Source: Pleurobrachia bachei
Lineage: Eukaryota; Ctenophora; Tentaculata; Cydippida; Pleurobrachiidae
Reading direction: 5' to 3'
NCBI GenBank assembly: GCA_000695325.1
Contig: AVPN01000188.1
Span: 26,018 to 82,800 of the forward strand
Length of the DNA stretch: 56,783 nt
The notes under the pieces: model-generated
Told to the model about the DNA's origin: nothing
Seen by the model: only the letters and a program-made list of their open reading frames with translations
Database searches by the model: none
Shown: piece by piece, positions 21,687-33,500 of the stretch
How positions within the stretch are numbered: the first letter of the stretch is position 1
Layout of the letters: each line of letters starts with the position of its first letter
Program-made: the position numbers and the translations under genes

Positions 21687-22019
21687 GGTGATAATCCCCT
21701 AGGGTAAAATGGGTTAGGAAAATGGAAACTGGGAAACGGGATCAGGGAAAATCAGAAACGAATGAGATTAAAGAAAGTCAAAGAATTCAATAAAATTCTA
21801 ACAAAAAAACACATTAACAGACAGCCAGAATTAAACAGATATACTACAGATTTGAGCTGAACCAGCAGCGTGGGAACTGGCCTTAAAACCAACATCATGA
21901 TCATCTTCCCCACATTTCTTTGATCAACAAACAAAAACCACAATTCAGATTTTGCACATGCATCCCTCAATGGTTAACTATGTTCATGATAACAAACACA
22001 CATCACCATGGTAACAATG
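21687..22019. other. ABCC upstream / VPS51 3' flank
   Basis: 333 bp between the VPS51 stop and the ABCC start, same strand. TTTTACCCTAG lies 12 bases before the ABCC ATG, a candidate splice acceptor. An X-box-like CACCATGGTAAC is at about 22002-22014. Nothing else is recognised. Confidence 0.5.
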
Positions 22020-25000
22020 TTAACTGGGTTCAGTTAACAGCATGATAACACTCGGCTCCATGGTAACGGGCTCGACACACCGGTCCATAGCACTGGACAC
22101 TACCTCCTCAAGAAGGAAGTTTAACAGTCTCTCCTCCTCTACAAACCTCCACAGATACTCCCTCAGGTAATACACATCAACCTGGGAGGGAGAGGTCAGT
22201 GGGTGATGTGTGCACTGTGCGGGAACACAGAGATGTAGGGAAAACGTTTATCAAATCGTAGGGTAGATACTAGATAGAAATAACATTTGTGGATAGTGCA
22301 CCAGTGAGCTGCGGATCAGTTTTTTGTTACTCTTACCCCCAGCCCAACGCTACACTGACCTGTATTTGTTGTAATCCAAACTTTCCAAAAGTCCTCAACC
22401 GGACACTCTCTAGGAATGCCTTTAGACCAATCTTGATAATGCCAGTCAATATGGACAGTTTCGTGAACTGAATCTCACCGAATATCTCAACTTGATCGCT
22501 GAACAACTGAAAAATAATTGAGATTATTTCCAGTACTCTAATTCCTTATTTAATTTAATTAAACTTTTTTATTCGTTTTATTTTGATCGTTCTCTAGCTC
22601 GAATTCTTACGACAATAACCCACAATTCTACACGTGTTTTCTAACTCACCTTGTTCAGTAGACTGCTCTCCGTGTCACTGGGTGTATACTTGTATTTACT
22701 GCTGGCCCGGCCCCCATGGGACAGAGCTCTCCGACTACTGTCTGAGTTAGTTGTCTTAACAATACCCTCCTCAAATAGGCCTCCAATTTGGGTATCTAGC
22801 TCTGTGAGCTCTTCTACCACTCGCTTCATTGCTGGAATTAATATATATTGGCATTCGGTCACGATTTACAACGAACTGTTCAAATTCAGATAACATATTG
22901 TTCCTGATACACATCGTAAGATTTCGATTTTACAGGTAAGTGGGTAACTAAAGATTCGAAATAGCTGCATCTATCACCCCCTCCCCCGTTACCATAGCAA
23001 CTCACCTGCTCGAACATTCCTCGGTTCCACGGCACTTAACCAGTCACGTGTCTTGACACTTGTGTGAATCATCTGACTAACTGATACACCCTTCACATGA
23101 ACATACCGCGTCAAAATCTAGAAGAGTGACATATGAGGAACTATAAATTTATGTAAAAAAAGAAAATTCCCTCCCCCGCCGTTACCATAGCAACTTATTA
23201 ACCCCGTTACCATAGCATTTCATTGGTCCTCGTTACCTTGGATACGGTATCATGTGCGAGGGTGGTTAGTTCCTGAACGGTCGGGGAGAGCTGCTCTGGA
23301 AGGGCCGTCTTGTCTGCTGGGAACATGTCACTGACCAGCTGGGCCAGGAAACTGGGAGGGGGAACAAGGGATTAAAAACGGCTTAGCCAGGTAAATCAGG
23401 GAGATTAAAACGAGGGGACAAAAAAGTAAAAAAATAATAATAACTGCCACTAGAAGCTTCTGCACCTAACCGTGAAATCTGGTTTTGGAGAAGAGATTAG
23501 GAGACAACGTGAACATACAAACGAAATGTAGAACTCTTTTAGAAGTTACGTCTTTATACCTGATGGTAGTTGTCTGGAAGTCCAATGACAGACGAGCTGT
23601 AACAAGGAGGAGAGAAGGAGGTACACCGTCAGGGAGTGAGGCAACTGTATTGATCACCTGCTCCAGGTATCGCATCACCAGGCTCTGACGGACATCATGC
23701 ACACAAAACGGACCCCTGGATGAAAGATAGTGGGTAGCCGGCGCTTCAAATGTACATGAAAGTGTACTGTACAATGTACATATTACACAAGAACAGCACT
23801 AAATATTCTCAATAAAATTGTTACCTAAAGTATGGTTTAGTTGAGAACGTAACATCAGGGTTTACAAACTCCTTCACATTTACTAACACCAACTTTAGCT
23901 TGCCAACCTGCAGGGGGGATTATGGGGTAGTAAGGGAGTGAGTGGGCCCCACGAGCTGCGAATAAAAAGGAGAAAATGATGCTGTAATATCAAGATGAGT
24001 TAAAAGAAGAGTGATCTTTGTAAAGTCTAAATGGAAACTCACCAGACTGGCCTTTAGTGTCGATGTGATTTCTGCTAGACTTTCCTGTCCCTCGAACTGG
24101 GCCGGTTTGGAAACGAGTAACGCTTGTTTTACATCCCCTAGTGTCTCCGTAAAGTGGGTGTTCAACGTTTCCTGGGGGTAGGTAAGTAGAGCTTGTCAGC
24201 ACGAGTATGGTCAGAGAAGATATCTAATTTATGGAGAAAAAGGAGGGTCGAACAAGGCAAAAAATGATAATGGTGCTGTCAAAAGGGTTATTACCGAGTA
24301 GAATTGTATCCTATTTCTGATTGTGTTGGTGACTATTTCACAGGCGATTCTATCCAGAGATGCAGAAGGTAGCAGCTCATGAACGGGCTGGATACGTCTG
24401 TAGAACCGATCCAATCCCCGTACTAACATGGCATTATCGGGCTGCCTGGCCTCTGTAGCAAACCTAGAAAATAGGGACAGGGGTTATTTCTGGTAGTTAT
24501 TGGGTTCTATATCTGAGTGAACCAGAATATATGTGATAGTGACAATAGTATCAATGCTAATGAAACCCCTGCAGTATTGCCCCCCCTCCCCTGACCCCTC
24601 CCCCTCACACCCACTTACCGGTCCTGGATGTGCCCAAAATAGAGACTAAAGTGATTGTATGCAAACTCCGACAAGTGCTCATCCAACACACTCTGTTCCA
24701 GAGTAACATTAGGATTCTCTTTGAAGGCTCTTTTGAAGGTGTCTATTGTTAGGGAAACGGATCCGAGGAAGGGGTATGCCGTGGTGTCGATGAATTCGAG
24801 AATGTCTTGGTCTTCTGGCGGGTTTCCGACTGAAAATCAGTGAATGTGGTTACACGTGCCAGCGAGAAAATAAAATAACTAAGAATTATCGATTATAATC
24901 AACCTTAAACTACAGTCAGACCCCCGATTTACCGGGATGCTCGGGGGATTTGCCCGGTAAATCGGGGTCCTATTGTAGCAGTTCAATGAACTACTAACTA

Positions 25001-26389
25001 ATATATTAACCTTGATCAATATTTTCCTGTAATATATGGTGTGATGTCTGGAGAAACAGAAGAATTATCTCCTCTGTTGAAACCTTCAACTCCAACAATA
25101 GATCTGTCGTTTCCAGGACCTGGGTAAACAATTCCAAATTTATGGTATCATCAAGAATTATCCAAGAGCAATATAAAATTTAGATTTTGAGTACTGAATT
25201 AACACTGTTGATATTATCTGAATTGAAATTGCGTTTAATTTGTTTCAACCAACCTGTTGAGCGTTGGCGTTTTTGTCCTCTAAACACTTCTTCAGAGCAT
25301 CAGTTAGTGTTTTAACTGTCTCTTCACAGTCACTTCTGATCCCATCAAACGAGTTGACGTGCTCGTATTGGGAGAGAATGGCAGCCGCTTGAGTGTAGTA
25401 CTTCACTGCCTGGAATGAGATGGATAATGTTTTTCTTCTTCCTTTTACGAGGACGCTGGCTAGTGTGCAGCACTAGCCAGGGTTGGGTGCCGTTAGGCTC
25501 CCATTACCCGTCCTGGGGGATAATGTTCAGTAATCATTAGCCTACTACACATTAAATCATGATGTAGGCACTAAGTTATAGTTAAATGGATATAATCGGA
25601 CCTGTGGATAAGCTTCCATTTGTATTGCTTTTCTGAGAAGTGTAGGTAACTCGAACAGTGTCTGCAGTTTAGTAAGGAGACTGTGAACTGAGCTTAACTT
25701 GGTTATTTTCTGTCGGCTGTCACTCAAGTTCACACTGATGTCACTACTAAACGTTGAAATCGAATCCATGTTTGTTATAACTGCCTGGAATGAACATAAT
25801 CGATAAACACACATGACATACGCCAAAATTTACTTGTAATGATTTTATAAAGAAAGCAGAAACCGACCGAATCAGGAAATACTGGTCCCTGATTGGGTAA
25901 AAACTACATAACGAGTTCTGATTGGTTGTTTACTTGTGTCGGTTCCTGGAAAAAAGTAAAATCTCCAACGAACCTCCATTTGATCTTCCATCTGCCTGAA
26001 ATCATCCTTCATCCTCCTAATAGTATCAGTTGCACTGATGAACCGATTGTAGTTCTCATACACTAATGTCTGCATTTCGCTGTCAAGACGGCGGATATCT
26101 TTTAGAAGTGTTGTCTGGTAACCCAATAACTCGTCCAAATGTTTCTTGCCCAACATTTCCTAGTGAATGGAGTATGAAGCGGCTATTTTGGTTGTTCTTT
26201 GATTTGAGAAATAGGTAACCCAGTAGTTCCTGTTTAGTCCTAATAGGTGTATCTTACCTTCATGTATATGTCAGTGTTAAACTGGTCGCTGTTGATGTCG
26301 GTCGTTTTATCAACATTCTCCTCCTTCTTAATTCCATAAAACTGCTTCAGCAGGTTCCGATTTCGTTTCTTAGGGACCTCTTCCCCCAT
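22020..26389 (-). CDS. VPS51: VPS51, GARP/EARP tethering-complex subunit (15 exons)
   Basis: Exons 26389-26258, 26159-25974, 25784-25602, 25409-25254, 25119-25011, 24829-24619, 24463-24295, 24171-24043, 23907-23825, 23715-23560, 23351-23237, 23117-23006, 22831-22650, 22506-22360 and 22181-22020 total about 744 residues (human 782). Diagnostic blocks: [20 protein letters not shown] and [18 protein letters not shown] (N-terminal Vps51 coiled coil), [35 protein letters not shown]...[47 protein letters not shown] and [11 protein letters not shown] near the C-terminus. GARP/EARP tethers endosome-derived vesicles at the trans-Golgi and recycling endosomes. The start is supported by the [13 protein letters not shown] motif (human RRKAHGMLKLYYG). 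Introns carry small MITEs. No disabling change is seen. Confidence 0.95.
24913..24975. mobile_element. 63-bp pogo-like micro-MITE
   Basis: TA-flanked; CAGTCAGACCCCCGATTTAC to GGGGTCCTATTG. A shortened relative of the element at 12633-12804, in a VPS51 intron. Confidence 0.7.
25857..25948 (+). mobile_element. Short MITE, CAGGAACCGACCGA family, copy d
   Basis: 92 bp, CAGAAACCGACCGAATCAGG to TCGGTTCCTG, in the second VPS51 intron, 25 bp from the splice donor of the exon ending at 25974. A separate hairpin (CTGGCTAGTG and its inverse) lies at 25450-25476 in another VPS51 intron. Confidence 0.75.
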
Positions 26390-26405
26390 TCTAAAATTCA
26401 ATGTA
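26390..26405 (-). promoter_or_regulatory. Candidate trans-splice acceptor of VPS51
   Basis: On the minus strand, CATTGAATTTTAG is followed by one base and the ATG. A cis-spliced 5'UTR exon is the alternative. Confidence 0.4.
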
Positions 26406-27575
26406 CCGTGAGTCGTGAGGTTCTGGGGTATTCGAAAACATCCAGCATTAGTAAGTGACACAGTTTAGTGGTAAAAAACAAGTGTAATGGCAAAACAATT
26501 ACACTTGTCGCTGCATCGCTCACATGCCTTCGAAATGCTTTCAAAACGATCAAAGTTCAAACAGCACTCCCAAGCGCTGGGGAACTGAGGATTCTATTTT
26601 CGGGCAAAACATGCTCATGTAGTTTGTGTATATTGTGCGCATGTAACTACACTACCCACTCAGACTAACACATTCTTTGGGTGCACTGGGCCGGAGAAGT
26701 GCAGCTAAGGCATGAGCACTTTAAAGATTTTTGTGGAAAAATTCGGGTGAAAAATAAAAAAATCGGAACTCCAAAATATCCAAAAAATCTGAACGTCAAC
26801 CCAGGCCGGCAATGAAAATGAAACGCGCAAAAGTTTAAGGTAACGCGCGATTCAAACAATTTTAACGTTGCATTTGTACTGCGCGGCGTCTCGATTTCTG
26901 AAAATTTGATCGTTTGCATTTCCATTTTTTTGCGGAAAACGTTAAAATCTGGGTGTTTGCGCCGATGCTGAAATAAGTTGTTTAGGGCTAGGGCTCGAGT
27001 AGGGTTAGGGTTAGGGCTGGGGTTTGGGTTGGTGTTAGGCCTTGACATGGTCTATCCGATAAACTTTGAATTAGCCGGTTAGAGCCGTTTTAGTGAATCA
27101 ACTTTTTGGCAGCGCGCATGTGTAAACAGGCCACCAAACGCCCAGATCGTAACGGCGCCCTTTTTTGCCTCTCACAAATTTCTTCAAAAGCCGAAAGCGT
27201 TAAAAATCGCTGCCCTATCTCGAACTGCAAGGCGCTAGGAGCACACGCCAAGCTAATCCGTTTGACGTTAGTTATGAATACAGCGGGTGCGATAGCCAGC
27301 GAGTTTCACAAAGTCCTGAAGAAACTCCCATCCTAAAATCGGTGGTCACAAGGTTGACGGTTGACCATTCATGTTTCAACTTTATCAGAGAGCTGACTCA
27401 TCAAACGACGTGTCTCAATCTAGTTTTACCACACATGACTTAATTCAGAAGGATTTTCAAATAAAAAAGTCAATCAGCACATTTTATATTCTTGTTACAG
27501 CTTTAGACCAGTTTCATGTAATCGTCTTTTGTTGGTGCAGTGTGATCAATAGATATGTGGTCAATATGATAAGGC
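26406..27575. other. Intergenic region between VPS51 and the adhesion GPCR
   Basis: No supported gene. It holds a hairpin (ACAAGTGTAAT...ATTACACTTGT, 26479-26509), a telomere-like tract with AGGGTTAGGGTTAGGG (27000-27040), and stretches richer in CpG (26820-26960, 27110-27310). Short open frames here show no family features. Confidence 0.5.
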
Positions 27576-30500
27576 TTAGAAATGTTCATCCTCTATCCAT
27601 GTGTTTTGCAGTCTTGGTACTGTAAGGGAGCTTGTCTGAGCACGAGGGGAGGTTGGAGGAGAAAGGTTAACAGATCGGTCATCTCTCATCGTCACTTTGC
27701 TCTCCATTGTAAGCTCCTGGAGGAATGAGGATATTAATTACTCCTTTTAACTCCTGGAGAAATGAGAATGATATATTAATTGTTCTGAAACTTTAAATTA
27801 TAACAGCTGTGCAGTGTGCTACTTGCCTTCTCATTCAGCAGGTCGCTATCATCCTCCGCTTTCCAGGCCGCCATAACGCACTGTTTTGCAGCTGTAAGAG
27901 GGGGTTAATTATAAGTCATAACGCACTGTTTTGCAGCTGTAAGAGGGGGGGGGTTATAAGTCATAACGCACTGTTTTGCAGCGGGAAATATATTGGAGTA
28001 CTGTAGTGAGGACCAGGAAAGAAAATATCATTACTGTCATACTCTACAGAGAGAAAGAGCAATGAGAAATGCCTGACGTCTATTATAAACACCTGTCACA
28101 ATGTTTATAACCCCCAACCCGCCCTCCCCATTCTTTCTTTATTGTGCTTCAGTATCATTTTTATCTCTTTCTTCACTAAAATGAGAAAGAGATAGAAATA
28201 AGAAAGACGATGATTCTCTATCCCTCTGCTCTCCCCCTTTCTCTCACCACAGTAACAGTAGAACACGGTGAAACCCTGGATAGTGTTGGAAAGTGAGAAG
28301 AGGTAATGGAACGCGAGGACTTTGGTAAACAGAGTGAAGAATCCAAAAATCCAAGTACAACCCAGCACAATGAGCATTAGGGCACAACTTCGGAGATCAG
28401 AGAACACCTGTGTCCGGTGCAGTTCACTGAAAACAGGGGGAACATGTTAGAACAGTGCTAAAGAATAAACAATTTCTCAAATACTTTCCTAGGAACAAAC
28501 AAATTGCAAAAATAAATGGAGCAGTTTATTGAGTCCATTATACCTGGCAGATTTGACGATGAACCTCAAGACAGAAATGTAAAGAGCAATATTGATAATG
28601 GCAACGAGAACTGCAGGAATTCCAAACCACTCCACAATTCGGTCTCCTTTCAACCAGCAGTAGTCAGGGTTATCGTAGTTAGAGAACCCTATGTCTTGAC
28701 CAGTTAGGACACAGAAGGAGATAAGGAGCACCGGAATACCTGGTGTTAAGAGTGGATAAAATAGAGTTCAAATCAAGAAGCATGGATAGGTAAGAAGAAG
28801 CCCGACGAGTTGATTAAGGGACCCTTGGAGGAACCTGTTGAGAGCTAATGGATCTTCAAAAATCAATTCCCCAACTTACCCCAAGCTGCCACCGATAGAA
28901 CCTTGACGTGATTGCTGTTAGTGAGAGGTGCTCTACAGGTAGCCCACAGAAGCAGGGCCTCACAACTCATCCAACAGAGGGCAGAGAGAAAGAAGTAATG
29001 CATCAACACAGCACCTAGAATTTGGAAGGGGAGTTAAATTCTATCTTCACCGTTACCACCCCAATCTCTTCTCACAGCATTCTCTCTCTCCAAACCTGTG
29101 ATACAGGCTGTTCTGTATGCAGTCATGTCGATGAAGATGAGGAAGGTTGCGTATGCGAGGAGTAACGCCAAGGAAAAGTTAACATGAACAATCGTCTCGG
29201 TCAGACGGCGGATGTGCTCAAATCGAAGAAGTGCTATCAGGGTCCCTATCAGGCATAGCATGCTGATCGATATACCTGAAGAGAGGATCTTGTTTAAAAT
29301 ATTGGCGAATTATGGCAGCTTTGTTCAAATGTAATTTGTACCTGTAATGCTGACGTAGTCAAGGAACTGTTTATCAAACTCGGGAATAAAGCTATCATTC
29401 CGGGTCATGAGCACACTGAAACTGGTCAGGTGGGTCGTTTCACACTCCACCCATTGCTCACTTTCGTCTTTCTGAGGTTTATGAATGAGGTATGAACTGT
29501 TTAAAATCAGGAAGAACTGGTTGAATTCTTCCACTTTCCAGTGTTACCTTAGTATCATAATATAGAATCCAGTTACCTTGGTAACGCCATCCTGCGACCA
29601 GGCTAGTGTAGTGGTATTCCAATAAGCACAAGTTGCCCTCTCTCCGTAGTACTTCTTGTTTAGAAAGATGGACGCCTTGAATAAGGCCGGTGTTCCTGAC
29701 TTGATGCTAGCCCCAATGACATTACTCGCCGTGTTTTGATTGGGATTCACCCTAAAACAGAATTAAGATTTGGGATCTATTTCCGCCGATAGTGGCAGAA
29801 ACCATTTCTACTAATTGATTGCTACTAATTGATTGACACAACTTGTGTCACACAAGACCAGGACTCACAGTGAGTTGTTGTAGACAGTAAACCAAATTCT
29901 CCCACATACGAAATCCTTAGGGAACACCATCCGCTCCGTTGTAGTCAGGTTCACTTCGTAATCGTACAACACCAGATCGTCCAAATTCCATCCGTTGGAA
30001 ATATTGTGGGCAGCAAAAGTTATTTCTGACGTCACCTCACTGAAGGGAAAAGGTGAAAAAACAAATGAAATGAAGATCAGACTGGGTTCTTAGAATCATC
30101 ATCCATCACGCTTCCCTATTGTTTGAACTAAATGTTTGGTCTTACCTTGAATTGACATCTACAACACTCAGCGCCACTCCATTATCTGCTAGTTTTATCG
30201 GTTCCTTCGAATCTCTACCAATCATATCAACCACCTCCATGCATCCCTGAACAACATGCATTGCTTCTCCCATATCACTTGTTAGACGGGTTATGTTTTC
30301 CAGTACGGTACTAACAGATTCCACGAGGTGCATCATCGACCCGGGCGTTGATAAACACGCTTTATCTCCAGCTAGTTTCTTCATAAAGGTGATGCTTGAG
30401 TTTGCTTCCTTGAGGCAGGTAAACGTCCCAGTCCGAATCGTATCACGTAGGGTCAGGGATTTCTCAGTTACTGTTGCATTACTGTCCAATAGTTTTTCGA

Positions 30501-33500
30501 TTTCTTTAAACGTTTCGGCAATTGTGCTAGTACAAATGGTGATGCCTGGTGTTCGGTCAAAGCTAAAAACTCCCCTTTCGTCACATCTGACTTCCTCCCT
30601 TGGCGTAAACCCTTCGGAACACGATATTTCTACCTTTTCTCCACGCTGAAAGTTGGTCAGTTATCAAAAACTCAAATGAAGAAATAGTGATTTTCATGAA
30701 TTTCACTCCTCTAACTCGCTCCATATATGTGGTTGTAATAATCACTTACCAACACTTCATGATTCGTAGTGATGGTTCCGTTTCCAATGACTTCGCTACT
30801 CAGTTGGTCTGTATCACATGTTAAGGCCCATGACACAGTGATGACACGCTTCGTTTTAGTGTCAGTATCAATCTGGCAAGTATACGTTCCATCTTCATCA
30901 ACAATAATCGCCGATTGCCATCCTCCAATCGTCCATTTTTCGGTGATTCCACTATTAATTTCATCTCCTTTACCCCAACAGAGTTTCCTGTACGGCTCGT
31001 TTTCAGCCGTGCAGAACAGTGTGACACTCTGTCGATCTCGTAGAATTGTTGAAGATGCACTGAGTTTCAGTTTGGGTTGATTCTTCACGAATTCAATGTC
31101 AAAGTTGGTCAGTAGTTGTTTGTTGGTGAATGTTACAGTATCACTTGAGGCTAGGGTCATGGCTGGGGTGAGGATCAGTTGCTGGGGGATCTTGTACCAA
31201 CGGCGAGAGAGGCTCAGCGTGATTTCTTGGGCTTCCTAACAGTGAGATAAAAGATACGTTGTTAGATTTGAATCAAAGTTTTTGTCTAACAGATTTATCA
31301 AATCATTTGATAAATCTGTTAGACAAAAAACTAATTGAGAAACCTGTTAGCGAACATCATACTTACATTATCATTGTGTGTGGCATCGACCTTCATGTAA
31401 ACATTTTCCAGGGAGCTATTCGTTGTGGTCAGAATAAACCTCACTTCAGTCAGAGTAATCTGAAAGTACATGCACGATTTGTGGTGAATAAATGAATACT
31501 TTAGTCTTTACTGGTAATGGCTGGATAAAATAAACGAAATGACTTACGTCACTTGTGCTACTGTAAATTAGCCACTCCTCTCTTAGTTTGCTGCTGACGT
31601 TCGGCTTCAGAAGTTCTGTTTTTTTACTCAGATTAAAACCTAGTATGATAATAAATCAGCATAATAGTTAGCCTACGCCCTACCGGCTACTTGTTGCGGG
31701 TACACCAACTTGATATTTGGCTACTGCCGTCGGACGGAAGCCGTCCCCTTGTGTGTAGCTATGGGGGAAGAGGGGCCTGCAGCGTTTGCCAAACTAAACA
31801 CGGCTATTACAAACTTGCTGTTAAAGTGACATACGTGGTGCTCGTTTACAAAGCACTCTGTTCTCAGTCTCCCCACCGGATATTTGTCGAAATCGATCTA
31901 CTTCCACATTTCCATTGGTTGATATTACCGCAATTGCACTTTGGCTGCTATCGCATTTGTTGGCTTCGTATTCCTAGTGTAACAGTCGAATTTCGGATAT
32001 AAAACTAGGCTAGAGACATAACAGGAATATTATACATATTTTAATACACTGAACTCTCCCAAAACGCGAATACTAAAATAAAGTTTACGCACCAAGAAAA
32101 ATGGAGGTTCCATTTGTGCAGATTTGTTGCATGCTGACACTCTAAAGATTTCTCCTGGATAAAGCTGTCCTATTTTCCATCGTTCTAGCTCTGAGCTAGG
32201 TGTAACAGGGATTCCATAGCCTTCATCCGCACAGGCCCCCTTCAAATCCGAGTTAAACGGGACTGTGTAGTACTCAACTGCGATAAAATATAACTGAGTA
32301 AATCGGGTGGGGTGAAGCGGGGGGTACGTCACCTTTTTTTTTGCCCACTGCCCACAATATTCTTAAATTTTGAATTTGCCCACATGGGCAAAAGTGGGCA
32401 AAAGTGGGCAAAAGTAGGCAAAAGTAGGCAAAAAATTTAAATCCATAAAAATATATGCTATCAACCAGGTAATCGTCTGTGACAAAGGATTTTCACCACC
32501 AATGTCCTCCTAGAGGTCCCCCCTATCGATTCCAACCGATAATTTATTTGCTCAGGNNNNNNNNNNNNNNNNNNNNNNNNNNNNNNNNNNNNNNNNNNNN
32601 NNNNNNNNNNNNNNNNNNNNNNNNNNNNNNNNNNNNNNNNNNNNNNNNNNNNNNNNNNNNNNNNNNNNNNNNNNNNNNNNNNNNNNNNNNNNNNNNNNNN
32701 NNNNNNNNNNNNNNNNNNNNNNNNNNNNNNNNNNNNNNNNNNNNNNNNNNNNNNNNNNNNNNNNNNNNNNNNNNNNNNNNNNNNNNNNNNNNNNNNNNNN
32801 NNNNNNNNNNNNNNNNNNNNNNNNNNNNNNNNNNNNNNNNNNNNNNNNNNNNNNNNNNNNNNNNNNNNNNNNNNNNNCCAAAATGACGAAAAATCACTGG
32901 CCTTTGCCTAATTTTGCCAAAATTTTTTGCCCACTTTTGTCCAGTCGGACATGGAGCCTTATCAACCCTAAGTCATAAGTAAGTACATTAATTATCGGTT
33001 GGAATCGATAGAGGGGACCTCTTGGAAGACATTGGAGGTGAAAAACAATTGTCACAGAGGGTTTTCTGGTAAAGTTTTGATGCTTATAATATTTTTGCCC
33101 ACTTTTTGCCCACTTTGCCCACAATATACCTGTTTTTTGAGATTTCAGTTTGCCCATGTGGGCAAATGTGGGCAAATGTGGGCAAAATAAAAGGTGACGC
33201 CCCCCCCGGTGAAGCAAAAGAAATAAAACTATTGTATAAGGACAATTGTCCTTATGATTAATCGTTCAAAAATGATTTGCCCTTTTTCTGATTTGCCCTT
33301 ACCATCCGATACAGTACACAGGGTAACGCAGTCGATAGAATCTAGGGCAGTACATCTGAAAAGCAAATATTATTGACGATATGAAGTTCAAATAATATAT
33401 ACAATTAGCAATGCTGCGAAACAGGCCTTCTGTTCGGTTTGCTGCTCGGCTCAAGCCTAGTTTTTGCCGGAAACCCAAGTTACTTCCACAAAAGGTCATG

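Noticed and set aside
26665-27048. 127-codon minus-strand open frame in the VPS51-GPCR gap
   Set aside because: Low-complexity N-terminus reading through the telomere-like tract, no domain and no splice support.
32479-32897. Open frames spanning the N run
   Set aside because: They consist of unknown bases.
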